Assembly: GCF_042682045.1 (NCBI RefSeq)
Contig: NZ_JBHUGS010000002.1
Location: 310,001-374,000 of the forward strand
DNA: 64,000 nt
Source of the DNA: Sphingomonas_R arantia
GTDB lineage: Bacteria > Pseudomonadota > Alphaproteobacteria > Sphingomonadales > Sphingomonadaceae
Direction: 5' to 3'
The notes beneath the pieces are model-generated. The model searched no databases. It was not told the origin of the DNA and saw only the letters and a program-made list of their open reading frames with translations. Both the position numbers and the translations under genes were made by a program. Positions 1-8,574 of this stretch are shown here, one piece after another; within the stretch, counting starts at the first letter, position 1; each line of letters starts with the position of its first letter.

Positions 1-531
1 CGCGTTCAGTTGCGTCGTGACGTCGGCGGTCAGGTCGGCGGCGGGCTGGATCGCGACGACGGCCTGCGGGTTGACGATGATGCCGATCCGCTTGGCGACC
101 ATCGCGGCGCGCAGGGCCTGGTCGAGCTTCGTCGCAACCTGCTCCTCAGCGTAGGACAGCGGGCGCTGGAACGGCGCGGCAAGCGGCGCCAGTTCGCGCT
201 GGGCCGAGGCTTCGCGGGTGCGATAGGCCGTGACCTTCGCCTGCAGCGTGGCGGGCGGAGTCGCGGGATTGGCCTGAAGCGTCTGGATTTCGCGCGCCAT
301 CGGCTCGAGTTCCGTGCTGATCGCGGTGCGGCGCGCGGTGAACGCGTCGATCTGCGCCTTGTACTGCGTCTGGATCTGCGTCTGGGCGGCCTTCAGCGCG
401 GCCGAGTTGCCGAGTGCGCCCTCGAGGTTGGCCGAGGCGACGCCCAGCCCCTGTGCGGATGCCTGGGTCGCGACGAGCGGGGTCGCCGCCAGCGCCAAGC
501 CAAGCGCGATGGTCTTGATATGGTTGGTCAT
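1..531 (-). CDS. skp: OmpH/Skp family periplasmic chaperone (3' end cut by window)
   Basis: Skp holds unfolded outer-membrane proteins in the periplasm and delivers them to the BAM complex. Translating the minus strand from the ATG at 531-529 gives MTNHIKTIALGLALAATPLV..., a typical signal peptide ending near ATQASAQ. It is followed by a helical, Gln/Ala-rich region (AALKAAQTQIQTQYKAQID) as in the Skp tentacles, and then a segment ending IGIIVNPQAVVAI that fits the OmpH core. The frame is open to base 1, so 177 codons are visible and the C-terminus is missing. The ATG shares one base with the TGA of bamA (TGATG), so translation is probably coupled to bamA. The bamA-skp order is the usual one and supports the call. 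Family assignment is secure. Confidence 0.9.
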   Translation of the reverse strand, partial: MTNHIKTIALGLALAATPLVATQASAQGLGVASANLEGALGNSAALKAAQTQIQTQYKAQIDAFTARRTAISTELEPMAREIQTLQANPATPPATLQAKVTAYRTREASAQRELAPLAAPFQRPLSYAEEQVATKLDQALRAAMVAKRIGIIVNPQAVVAIQPAADLTADVTTQLNA

Positions 532-3224
532 CAGAACTGCGTCCCTACGTTGAAAGTGAAGAGTTTCGTGTCGTCGCCCGGCTCCTTCAGGAGCGCCTTG
601 GCGACATCGATCCGGAAAGGACCGAATGGCGAGTTCCAGTTGACGCCGACACCGACCGACAGGCGCGGTTTCGGCGTGTTGCCCGAATAGACTTCCTGGA
701 ACGCACCGCTCTGGTCGGTGGCCAGCGTGGAACCGGTCGGGCAGCCGTTGTTGGAGTCGGCCTTTTGCACGACGCGCGACGTCGCGGAAGTCGTCCCGCT
801 CGCCGGGAAGTCGCAAACCCGCGTGTCGATCGTGTTCGGCCGGGTCAGGCCGAAGACCGCGCCGGCATCCATGAACAGCGACGGGCGCAGGCCCAGGTCG
901 CGCGCACCGGCGCCGAGCGGAATTTCAAGCTCGGCACGGCCCAGATAATAAGCGCGGCCGCCGATGGCGTCGTCCTGGATCTGGTTGCGATCGACGCCCG
1001 TGTTGAGCGTGCCGTCCGCATTGTACGGGATACGCTGGATGCGCGGACCGACACCGCGGATGTCGAACCCGCGCAGCTGCGGCTGGCCGAGGAACCAGCG
1101 ATCGACCAGGCGGACCTTGTCGACCCCCTCACCGCGGCTCTTGTCGTAGGAGAAGATGTAACCACCCTCGAGCCCGAGCGAGAAGACGAAACCGGAGCCG
1201 AGGCCCCAATATTTGTCGGCGTCGATCTTGGTCTTGATATACTTCACGCTGCCACCGAGGCCGGCGAAATCCTGCGAGAAGATGACGCGCTGGCCACCGG
1301 TCGGGCGGATCGAGTTGTTCAGCGTGCTGTAGACCAGCGAGTAGCCGACCGACGAGGTGATCCGCTTACCGATCGCATCGCAGAGGTAACGGCCGGCCTG
1401 CAACGGATCGCAGGTATCGCCGGCCGCGTCGCCGCGGATGCCGTTATTGTCGATATCCGTATAGAAGCTGCCGCGATCGAGCGTCACGTTGTCCTGGCTC
1501 AGGCCGTAGCGCAGCGCCAGCTGGACGAACTCGGTCAGCGGCACGCCGGCGCGGACCTGGAACCCGGTGGTCGTCTGCCGGTACGTCGTGTTGCGATTGT
1601 TGTTGACGTAGTTGAACGAGTTGAAGTCGCGTCGGAAGATGTCCACGCCGACCGCGATGTTCTGATCGAACAAATAGGGTTCGGTAAAGCCCAGTTCGAC
1701 CGACTTCGAGTAGGTCGAGTAGCTGCCGCTTGCGCGCAGGACCTGGCCCTTGCCGCGGAAATTGCGCTGCGTGATCGACAGGTCGACGATGAACTTCTCG
1801 AGGCTGGAATAACCGGCCGACAGCTGCAGCTCGCCGGTCGACTTCTCCTGGACGTTCGCCTCGAGCACGACGCGATCGGGGGCCGACCCCTGCTTGCGCT
1901 CGATCTCGAACTTGTCCTGGAAGAAGCCGAGCGACTGGATGCGGTCGCGCGAGCGCTTCACGCGGAACGAGTTGAACGCGTCACCCTCGGCCAGCCGGAA
2001 CTCGCGGCGCACGACCTTGTCCTGTGTCAGCGTGTTGCCGTTGACGTCGATCCGTTCGACATAGACGCGCGGCGCGTCGTTGATCTTGAAGGTGACGTCC
2101 ATCGTGAGCGTCTCCTTGTCCGGCCGGAAATCCGGGCGGACATCGGGCGTAAAGCCCAGGAGGCCGGTCGTCTCGGTGATCGAATCGACGGTATCTTCGA
2201 TCTGCTTGGCGTTGTACCAATCGCCCTTCTTCATCGGTAGGAGGTAGCGGAACGTCTCCGCCTTCACGTCGCGGATGTCGCTTTCCAGGTTCACTTCGCC
2301 GAACTTGTAGCGATCACCCTCCTCCACCACATAGGTGACGATAAAGTCACGCTTGTCCGGGGTCAGTTCCGCCACCGCCGACACCACGCGGAAATCCGCA
2401 TAGCCGTTGGTGAGGTAGAATTGCCGCATCTTCTGCTGATCATAGGACAGCTTGTCGGGGTCGTAGCTGTCGCCCGACGAGAAGAAGCGGTAGAAACGCG
2501 ACTGCTTGGTCGCCATTTCACCGCGCAGCTGGCCGTCGGAAAACTTCTCGTTGCCGATGATGTTGATCTGGCGGACCTTGGACTTCGCGCCCTCCGTGAT
2601 CTCGAACACCACGTCGACGCGGTTCTGGTCGAGCTGGACCATCTTCGGTTCGACGGTGGCGGCGAAGCGCCCCTGGCGACGGTAGAGTTCGATGATCCGC
2701 GCGACATCGGCACGCGCCGCTTCGCGCGTGAAGATCTGGCGCGGGGCGAGCTTCACCTCCGGCCGGATCTTGTCTTCCTTCAGCCGCTTGTTCCCCTCGA
2801 ACACGATCCGGTTGATCACCGGGTTCTCGCGGACCTGCAGGACGATGTCGCCGGTCTCCGCACCCACGATCGTCGCGTCGGCGAACAACTGCGTCGCGTA
2901 AAGGTCCTTGATCGCCTGATCGAGCTGCTCGGTGGTGTAGGTCTCACCCACCCGCAGCTTGACGTAGGAGCGGACGGTTTCGGGTTCGAGACGCTGTGCG
3001 CCGGTCACCGACAGCGAGCGGATGATCCGCGTCTGCGCCAGGCTGGGCGCGGCGGCCGCGGGCGTGCCGGCTGCCCCGGGGGTGGGCTGCACGGTAGGGG
3101 GAACGCGCGGGCCGGCCGGTGCCGGGGTCTGGGCCCCCGCCAGCGATGCCGTGCCGCCAAGGATGGTGCCAAGCAGGAATACGGACGTCGAACGCCGCCC
3201 GAAATGATTGTTAATGACCGTCAC
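531..3224 (-). CDS. bamA: Outer membrane protein assembly factor BamA
   Basis: BamA is the beta-barrel core of the BAM complex, which inserts proteins into the outer membrane. After a signal peptide (RRSTSVFLLGTILGGTASLA) and a Pro/Ala-rich linker come five POTRA-like repeats (from about IIRSLSVTGAQRLEPETVRS to the region near VYVERIDVNGNTLTQDKVV). A C-terminal barrel follows, with LVDRWFLGQPQLRGFDIRGV typical of the conserved (V/I)RGF loop, and it ends in an aromatic-terminated strand (KLFTFNVGTQF). I chose the GTG at 3224-3222, preceded by GAGGGCGGG, giving 897 residues with an arginine-containing signal peptide. An in-frame ATG at 3278 would add 18 residues without a better ribosome site. 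It lies between rseP and skp, the standard order. Confidence 0.96.
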   Translation of the reverse strand: MTVINNHFGRRSTSVFLLGTILGGTASLAGAQTPAPAGPRVPPTVQPTPGAAGTPAAAAPSLAQTRIIRSLSVTGAQRLEPETVRSYVKLRVGETYTTEQLDQAIKDLYATQLFADATIVGAETGDIVLQVRENPVINRIVFEGNKRLKEDKIRPEVKLAPRQIFTREAARADVARIIELYRRQGRFAATVEPKMVQLDQNRVDVVFEITEGAKSKVRQINIIGNEKFSDGQLRGEMATKQSRFYRFFSSGDSYDPDKLSYDQQKMRQFYLTNGYADFRVVSAVAELTPDKRDFIVTYVVEEGDRYKFGEVNLESDIRDVKAETFRYLLPMKKGDWYNAKQIEDTVDSITETTGLLGFTPDVRPDFRPDKETLTMDVTFKINDAPRVYVERIDVNGNTLTQDKVVRREFRLAEGDAFNSFRVKRSRDRIQSLGFFQDKFEIERKQGSAPDRVVLEANVQEKSTGELQLSAGYSSLEKFIVDLSITQRNFRGKGQVLRASGSYSTYSKSVELGFTEPYLFDQNIAVGVDIFRRDFNSFNYVNNNRNTTYRQTTTGFQVRAGVPLTEFVQLALRYGLSQDNVTLDRGSFYTDIDNNGIRGDAAGDTCDPLQAGRYLCDAIGKRITSSVGYSLVYSTLNNSIRPTGGQRVIFSQDFAGLGGSVKYIKTKIDADKYWGLGSGFVFSLGLEGGYIFSYDKSRGEGVDKVRLVDRWFLGQPQLRGFDIRGVGPRIQRIPYNADGTLNTGVDRNQIQDDAIGGRAYYLGRAELEIPLGAGARDLGLRPSLFMDAGAVFGLTRPNTIDTRVCDFPASGTTSATSRVVQKADSNNGCPTGSTLATDQSGAFQEVYSGNTPKPRLSVGVGVNWNSPFGPFRIDVAKALLKEPGDDTKLFTFNVGTQF

Positions 3225-3301
3225 GCAATCCCGCCCTCGATAAGGAAGTGTCGCCCCTGCCCCCGCGGGTGACGCCATAGTGCTGCCCTGCCCTATCAGG
3301 A

Positions 3302-4435
3302 TCAACCGATCAACCCGGCAAGCTGCCGCCACAAGCCGAAAGAGCCCAGGTCGTTGACGGTCACGAAGACCATGAACGTCAGCAACAGGGCCAGTCCGGA
3401 CCGAAACGCCCACTCCTGCGCCACCGGGGCCAGCGGTTTCCGCCGCACGGCCTCGATCACGTAGAAGAACAGGTGCCCGCCATCGAGCATCGGAATTGGA
3501 AGAAGGTTCATGAATCCCAGATTAATGGAGATCGCCGCCATGAAGTAGACGAAGTCCAGCCAACCGAGCGTCGCGACCTGGCCGGACAACCGCGCAATCT
3601 GCAACGGCCCGCCCAGTTCGCGGACCGAGCGGCGGCCCGACACGATCTGCCAGAGCGTATCGACCATCGTGCGGGTTATCAGCACGGTCTGCCGCGCGGC
3701 GGCGCCGGGAAGCTCGCTGAACTGCAGCGGCACCTTCACCTGCTTGCCGGCTGCGATGCCGAGCATGCCGATCCGGAATTCATTGCCGAACCGGTCGCGT
3801 TGCAGGTCGGTTTCCGGGGTGACAAGCAGATGGATCTGTTGCTGCCCGCGATACACGTCCATCTTCAGTGTCTCGCCCGCGCGGTGGCGGACAAGGTCGC
3901 CGATATCCTCGAACCGGTACACGCCCTGCGACGCGATCATCGTGATGCGGTCGCCGGCGCGCACGCCGGCTTGCGCCGCCGCCGACCCGGGCAGCACCGC
4001 TGCGACCGTGGATGGTGTGCGCCCCTCCCCCACCACCGCGAAGATCGTCATGAAGATCAGCACCGCCAGCGCGAAGTTGATTGCCGGGCCGGCCGCCACG
4101 ATCAGGAACCGCTGCCAAACGGGTTTCGCCTGGAACGTCATCGCGCGTTCGCCGGGCGGGAGAGCGAGCCAGGCTGGGGTGGGGACGCTGGCCGGGTTCA
4201 TGTCGCCGGCGAACTTCACATAGCCGCCGAGTGGGAGCAGGGCCACGCGCCACCGCGTCCCGCGCCGGTCGGTCCAGCCGAACAGTTCCCGTCCGAACCC
4301 GATCGAGAAGGTGTCGGCCTTCACCCCGAACGCGCGCCCGGCGAGATAATGGCCCATTTCGTGGATGAAGATCAGCGGGCCGATGAGCAGGAAGAAGCTC
4401 AGCACGGTCAGCGCGATCCCGGGGCTCTGCATCAT
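3302..4435 (-). CDS. rseP: RIP metalloprotease RseP (site-2 protease)
   Basis: This is an inner-membrane zinc protease that cleaves transmembrane anti-sigma factors and remnant signal peptides. The 377-residue product has the zinc-binding HEMGH at residues 25-29 in the first membrane segment. It has a PDZ-like region around residues 140-200 (AAVLPGSAAAQAGVRAGDRI) and the second active-site motif NLLPIPMLDGG at about 310-320, plus four hydrophobic segments. The ATG overlaps the dxr stop as ATGA, so translation is probably coupled to dxr. ATGATG offers two adjacent starts; the first is used here. The bamA gene lies 77 bp downstream of its stop. Confidence 0.95.
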   Translation of the reverse strand: MMQSPGIALTVLSFFLLIGPLIFIHEMGHYLAGRAFGVKADTFSIGFGRELFGWTDRRGTRWRVALLPLGGYVKFAGDMNPASVPTPAWLALPPGERAMTFQAKPVWQRFLIVAAGPAINFALAVLIFMTIFAVVGEGRTPSTVAAVLPGSAAAQAGVRAGDRITMIASQGVYRFEDIGDLVRHRAGETLKMDVYRGQQQIHLLVTPETDLQRDRFGNEFRIGMLGIAAGKQVKVPLQFSELPGAAARQTVLITRTMVDTLWQIVSGRRSVRELGGPLQIARLSGQVATLGWLDFVYFMAAISINLGFMNLLPIPMLDGGHLFFYVIEAVRRKPLAPVAQEWAFRSGLALLLTFMVFVTVNDLGSFGLWRQLAGLIG

Positions 4436-5595
4436 GCGGCCATGTCCTTCATCACTTCGTCCGCGATCCGTCGCGCCTGCCGGTCGATCGACAGCACGTC
4501 GTCGATCGTCGCGGGCGCGGGCGGATCGTAGCGGTCCAGCACGGTCGCGACGATCCGCGCGATATCGAGGAAACCGATGCGCGAGGCGAGAAAGGCCGCG
4601 ACCGCGATCTCGTTCGCCGCGTTCAGGATCGCCGGCCGTCCCCCGCCGGCGACCGCCGCTTCGCGCGCCAGCCGGAGTGCGGGGAAGCGTTCGGGATCGG
4701 GTGCCTCGAAGTCGAGCCGGCCGAGCGTCGTGAAATCGAGCGGAGCGGACGGTCCGTCCATCCGGTCCGGCCAGGCGAGCGCGTGAGCGATCGGCGTCCG
4801 CATGTCGGGCGTGCCCATCTGGGCCAGCGTGGAGCCGTCGATATACTCGACCATCGAGTGAATGACCGATTGCGGGTGGACGACGATCTCGATCCGTTCG
4901 GAGCCGATCGGGAAGAGGTGATCCGCCTCGATCAGTTCGAGGCCCTTGTTCATCATGGTGGCCGAGTCGATCGAGATCTTGGCACCCATCGACCAGTTGG
5001 GGTGGCAGACCGCTTCGGCCGGGGTGACGGCGCGCATCCGATCGATCGTCGCGGTGCGGAACGGGCCGCCGCTGGCGGTCAGCAGGATGCGGCGGACGCG
5101 TTCAATCCTGCTCCCGGCAAGGCACTGAAAGATCGCGTTATGTTCGGAGTCGACGGGCAGCAGCGTGGCGCCGGTGCGCGTGGTGGCGCGGATCATGAGG
5201 TCGCCTGCGGAGACGAGCGCCTCCTTGTTGGCGAGTGCCACGGTCTTGCCCGCCTCGATCGCGGCCATCACGGGGACGAGCCCCGCGCATCCGACGATCG
5301 CGGCCATCGTCCAGTCGGCCCCGAGTCCGGCGGCATCGCGCACGGCGTCGGCCCCGGCGGCATGGGCTATCCCGGTTCCGGCGAGGGCCGTAGCAAGCGC
5401 CGGTTCCTGGTCGGGGTCGGCGATGACGGCAAGCTCGGCGTTCGTCCGGATCGCGGCGGCGGCGAGACCGGCGACATCGCGGTGCGCAGTCAGCGCCTTC
5501 ACCTGGAACGCGTCCGGCGTGCGCTCGATCAGGTCGAGCGTCGAGGAGCCGACCGATCCGGTCGCGCCCAGCACGGTGATGGTCCGGGGCGTCAC
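4432..5595 (-). CDS. dxr: 1-deoxy-D-xylulose-5-phosphate reductoisomerase
   Basis: Dxr converts 1-deoxy-D-xylulose 5-phosphate to 2-C-methyl-D-erythritol 4-phosphate using NADPH, the committed step of non-mevalonate isoprenoid synthesis. The 387-residue product opens with the nucleotide-binding loop LGATGSVGSSTLD (residues 9-21). It carries LLPVDSEHNAIFQCL, which includes the metal-binding Asp and Glu, followed by LTASGGPF and the substrate-binding segment HPNWSMGAKISIDSATMMNK. Length is normal for the family. It overlaps cdsA upstream and rseP downstream by four bases each. Together with uppS in the same operon it supplies isoprenoid precursor for the undecaprenyl carrier. Confidence 0.97.
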   Translation of the reverse strand: MTPRTITVLGATGSVGSSTLDLIERTPDAFQVKALTAHRDVAGLAAAAIRTNAELAVIADPDQEPALATALAGTGIAHAAGADAVRDAAGLGADWTMAAIVGCAGLVPVMAAIEAGKTVALANKEALVSAGDLMIRATTRTGATLLPVDSEHNAIFQCLAGSRIERVRRILLTASGGPFRTATIDRMRAVTPAEAVCHPNWSMGAKISIDSATMMNKGLELIEADHLFPIGSERIEIVVHPQSVIHSMVEYIDGSTLAQMGTPDMRTPIAHALAWPDRMDGPSAPLDFTTLGRLDFEAPDPERFPALRLAREAAVAGGGRPAILNAANEIAVAAFLASRIGFLDIARIVATVLDRYDPPAPATIDDVLSIDRQARRIADEVMKDMAA

Positions 5596-6389
5596 AGCAC
5601 ACCGCCCGCGACGAGGCCGGACACGAGCACCGCGACGGGCACGACGCCATCGAGCCGATCGAGCGCGCCCCCATGGCCGGGGAGCAACCGCCCGCTGTCC
5701 TTCACCCCGGCGCGGCGTTTGAGCCAGCTTTCGAACAGGTCACCGATCTGCGCCAGCACGGCGAGCGGGGGACCGAGCCAGAGGCAGGCGGTCGGCAGTC
5801 CGGCGATCCAGGCGATCAGGCCACCCACGACGAGCGCGCCGGCCATCCCGCCGAACAGTCCGGCCCAGGTCTTGTTCGGGCTGAGCCGCGGCGCGAGCTT
5901 CCGCCCGCCAATCGCGCGGCCCGAGAAATACGCGCCGATGTCGGTCGCCCAGACGATCGCCAGCGTCCAGAGCGTCCAGCCGATGCCAGCCGGCTGACCG
6001 CGCAGGAACAGCAGTCCCGCGGTCGGCAACCCGGCGTAGAGCAGCCCCATACCCAGGCGGCCCGAGTTGCCGACGACCATCACCAGCAGCGCGCAGGCGA
6101 CCAGGATGGCGATCGTGTCGCGGTTCGCCCCGCCGATCGCCGGCATCAAGAACAGCATGGGGACGGCGAACAGCACAAGCGCCAGCACGATCCGCCGCGA
6201 CGAGGACCGCATGAGCCCTGCCCATTCGGCGAGCATAAGTCCGGCCGCCGCGACCGCCAGCAGCCAGAACGCCGTCCCGCCGAGTGCGAGCGCACCGACG
6301 GCAACGAAGATCATCGCCGCACCCGCCAGGGCCCGCGTCGCCAGATCGGAACGACGCCGCGCGGGCGTCTGGCCGGGAACGACGGTCAC
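5592..6389 (-). CDS. cdsA: Phosphatidate cytidylyltransferase
   Basis: CdsA makes CDP-diacylglycerol from CTP and phosphatidic acid in the inner membrane, the branch point to phosphatidylserine and phosphatidylglycerol. Several hydrophobic segments precede the family signature near the C-terminus, SWLKRRAGVKDSGRLLPGHG, with the Lys-Asp pair and Gly-His-Gly expected for CdsA. The open frame extends upstream into uppS. I place the start at the GTG at 6389-6387, which overlaps the uppS TGA as GTGA and gives 265 residues, normal for the family. The PssA product encoded near 11 kb uses the CDP-diacylglycerol made here. Confidence 0.95.
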   Translation of the reverse strand: MTVVPGQTPARRRSDLATRALAGAAMIFVAVGALALGGTAFWLLAVAAAGLMLAEWAGLMRSSSRRIVLALVLFAVPMLFLMPAIGGANRDTIAILVACALLVMVVGNSGRLGMGLLYAGLPTAGLLFLRGQPAGIGWTLWTLAIVWATDIGAYFSGRAIGGRKLAPRLSPNKTWAGLFGGMAGALVVGGLIAWIAGLPTACLWLGPPLAVLAQIGDLFESWLKRRAGVKDSGRLLPGHGGALDRLDGVVPVAVLVSGLVAGGVL

Positions 6390-7126
6390 AGGCCCCCGTA
6401 TCGCCGTTCGCGCGTCGCGAAGTCCTGCACCGCGGTCGCCAGTGTCGCGGCATCGAAATCGGGCCACAGCGTGTCGACGAACAGCAGTTCGGCATAGGCC
6501 GCCTGCCACAACAGGAAGTTCGACAGCCGCCGTTCGCCCGACGTGCGGATCAGCAGGTCGAGCGGCGGCAGGTCCGACGTATCAAGCCGCGCGCCGATCG
6601 CGGCGGTATCGATGTCCGCCGGCGCGAGCCCGTCCGCGACGATCGCGCGCACCGCCCGAACGATCTCGTCCTGCGCACCGTAGTTGAGTGCGATGACCAA
6701 AGTCGTGCCAGTGTTGCCCGCGGTTTTTGCGACGGCATCGTCGATCAGCGTGACCACGTCCGGTTCGAACCGGCGATAGTCGCCGATGATCCGCAACCGG
6801 ATGCCGGCCGCCGCGATCTCCGCGATTTCGGCGCGGATATAGTGGCGGAGCAGACCCATCAGGTCGGCGATCTCGGACGCCGGGCGACGCCAGTTCTCGG
6901 ATGAGAAGGCGTAGAGCGTCAGCACCTCGATCCCGAGCTGCCCGGCGCCGCGGATCGTGCGGCGCAGTGCCTCCGCCCCGGCACGATGCCCGGCGATGCG
7001 CGGCAGCAGGCGCTTCTTCGCCCAGCGGCCGTTGCCGTCCATGATGATCGCGACATGCCGTGGCCCGCCGGACCGGCCGGTCGCCGGCCCGGGAACGGGC
7101 TCCGATACGGCCGGGACGCCGGTCAC
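6386..7126 (-). CDS. uppS: Isoprenyl (undecaprenyl) diphosphate synthase
   Basis: This cis-prenyltransferase adds isopentenyl units to farnesyl diphosphate to make the C55 lipid carrier for peptidoglycan and polysaccharide synthesis. The signature HVAIIMDGNGRWAKKR starts near residue 24, with the catalytic Asp at about residue 30. Later motifs include LTLYAFSSENWRRP, NYGAQDEIVRA and DLLIRTSGERRLSNFLLWQ, all diagnostic. The product is 246 residues including a short Pro/Gly-rich N-terminal extension. The start is GTG at 7126-7124, overlapping the frr stop as GTGA. It belongs to the tightly overlapping frr-uppS-cdsA-dxr-rseP chain. Confidence 0.96.
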   Translation of the reverse strand: MTGVPAVSEPVPGPATGRSGGPRHVAIIMDGNGRWAKKRLLPRIAGHRAGAEALRRTIRGAGQLGIEVLTLYAFSSENWRRPASEIADLMGLLRHYIRAEIAEIAAAGIRLRIIGDYRRFEPDVVTLIDDAVAKTAGNTGTTLVIALNYGAQDEIVRAVRAIVADGLAPADIDTAAIGARLDTSDLPPLDLLIRTSGERRLSNFLLWQAAYAELLFVDTLWPDFDAATLATAVQDFATRERRYGGL

Positions 7127-7680
7127 TTCCCGAGGATTTCCTTTTCCTTCGACGACGCCAGGCTGTCGATGTCCGCGATCGTCTTGTCGGTCAGCTTCTG
7201 GACGTCGGTTTCGTGACGCTTGCGCTCGTCCTCGCTGATCTCGCCCTTCTTCTCGTCGGCCTTCAGTGTGTCCATCCCGTCGCGGCGCACGTTACGCGCG
7301 GCGATGCGCGCACCCTCGGCATATTTGCTGGCGAGTTTGGCCAGTTCCTTGCGCCGTTCCTCGGTCAGTTCCGGGATCGGCAGACGCAGCGTCTGGCCGT
7401 CGACGATCGGGTTCAGGCCGAGACCGGCGGCGCGGATCGCCTTGTCGACCGGGCCGACATTCGTCTTGTCCCACACCTGGACCGAGATCATGCGCGGTTC
7501 GGGCACCGATACGGTCGCGATCTGGTTGATCGGCATGCGCGCGCCGTAAACCTCGATCTGCACCGGATCGAGCAGCGAGGTTGAGGCACGGCCGGTGCGC
7601 AGGCCCTGCAGATCGTGATGCAGTGCATCGATGCTGCCGGCCATGCGCCGTTCAAGATCGGTCTTGTTATACGCCGCCAT
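7123..7680 (-). CDS. frr: Ribosome recycling factor
   Basis: RRF splits the post-termination ribosome together with EF-G. The start MAAYNKTDLERRMAG at the ATG 7680-7678 gives 185 residues, the standard length. Diagnostic stretches are LRTGRASTSLLDPVQIEVYG and the C-terminal helix ending DSLASSKEKEILGK. An upstream in-frame start exists but would overlap deeply with pyrH and adds non-conserved sequence. Even with the chosen start, the last 14 bases of pyrH lie inside this gene. The pyrH-frr order is nearly universal in proteobacteria. Confidence 0.97.
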   Translation of the reverse strand: MAAYNKTDLERRMAGSIDALHHDLQGLRTGRASTSLLDPVQIEVYGARMPINQIATVSVPEPRMISVQVWDKTNVGPVDKAIRAAGLGLNPIVDGQTLRLPIPELTEERRKELAKLASKYAEGARIAARNVRRDGMDTLKADEKKGEISEDERKRHETDVQKLTDKTIADIDSLASSKEKEILGK

Positions 7681-8404
7681 GCGGGGTCTCCTCGTTGCGG
7701 ACGATCGTCGCGATCCCCTCACCCGCCAGGACGCGGGCAAGATTGCCGCGTTCGCGGATGTTGAAGACGACGATCGGAATATTGTTGTCGCGGCACAGTG
7801 CGACGGCGCTGGCGTCCATGACGCGCAGGTCGTCGCTCAGCACTCGGTTGAAACTGACGGTGTCGTAGCGTCGCGCGGTCGGCACCTTCTTCGGGTCGGC
7901 ATCGTAGACGCCGTCGACCGAGGTGCCCTTCAGCAGCGCGTCGCAGCCCATTTCCGCCGCGCGCAACGCCGCGGCGCTGTCGGTGGTGAAAAACGGGTTG
8001 CCGGTGCCGCCGGCGAAGATCACGATGCGACCCTTTTCCATATGCCGTTCGGCGCGGCGCCGGATGAACGGCTCGCACACGGTCGGCATCGGAATGGCGG
8101 ACTGGACGCGGGTGTCGACGCCGATCCGTTCGAGCGCGCTCTGCACCGCCAGCGCGTTCATGACGGTGGCGAGCATGCCCATATAGTCGGCGCTCGTCCG
8201 GTCCATGCCGCGTGCGGAGCCGGCCAGGCCGCGAAAGATGTTGCCGCCGCCGACGACGATGCACAGCTCGTGCTCGCGCGCGACGCCGGCTATTTCCTCC
8301 GCAACGCGACCGACGGTATCGGGGTCGATGCCGAACTGGCCGCTCCCCATCAGGACCTCGCCGGACAGCTTCAGCAGGATACGGTTGAAGCGAGGGCGTG
8401 TCAT
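7667..8404 (-). CDS. pyrH: UMP kinase
   Basis: PyrH phosphorylates UMP to UDP; it is the hexameric bacterial enzyme of the amino-acid-kinase fold. The sequence begins MTRPRFNRILLKLSGEVLMG with the phosphate-binding KLSGE. It continues with IVVGGGNIFRG and DRTSADYMGMLATVMNALA, and GCDALLKGTSVDGVYDADP near the C-terminal half, all characteristic. The start is the ATG at 8404-8402, giving 245 residues, normal for the family. Its TAA lies inside frr. The gene follows tsf after a clear terminator, so a separate promoter is expected between 8405 and 8520, though I cannot point to one with confidence. Confidence 0.97.
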   Translation of the reverse strand: MTRPRFNRILLKLSGEVLMGSGQFGIDPDTVGRVAEEIAGVAREHELCIVVGGGNIFRGLAGSARGMDRTSADYMGMLATVMNALAVQSALERIGVDTRVQSAIPMPTVCEPFIRRRAERHMEKGRIVIFAGGTGNPFFTTDSAAALRAAEMGCDALLKGTSVDGVYDADPKKVPTARRYDTVSFNRVLSDDLRVMDASAVALCRDNNIPIVVFNIRERGNLARVLAGEGIATIVRNEETPHGGV

Positions 8405-8521
8405 TACGGGCAGGGTATCCGATTCATGGGCGGGGCGGGCGTGGCGCACCTTAGGCAGTGGAACCCGCGGTGCCAAGGGATGCGATCGGTCTCGCGCCGA
8501 TCGACCGACAAGCACGGGACA

Positions 8522-8556
8522 TGAAAAAGGGGCGGATGGTCGCCCACCCGCCCCTT
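8522..8556 (-). terminator. Rho-independent terminator after rpsB-tsf
   Basis: Read on the minus strand, AAGGGGCGG (8556-8548) pairs with CCGCCCCTT (8535-8527) around a 12-nt loop. The 3' arm runs straight into a T-rich tract (TTTTTC). It sits 18 bp past the tsf stop and separates rpsB-tsf from pyrH-frr. Confidence 0.85.
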
Positions 8557-8574
8557 CTCAATGCCGATCGAGGA

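Noticed and set aside
765..2240. 491-residue plus-strand open frame
   Set aside because: It is exactly antisense to bamA, is rich in Arg, Asp and Val as expected for the complement of GC-rich coding DNA, and has no recognisable domain or ribosome site.
3225..3413. Longer BamA with 63 extra N-terminal residues
   Set aside because: The extension precedes the signal peptide, runs back into the end of rseP, and the GTG at 3224 has a better ribosome site.
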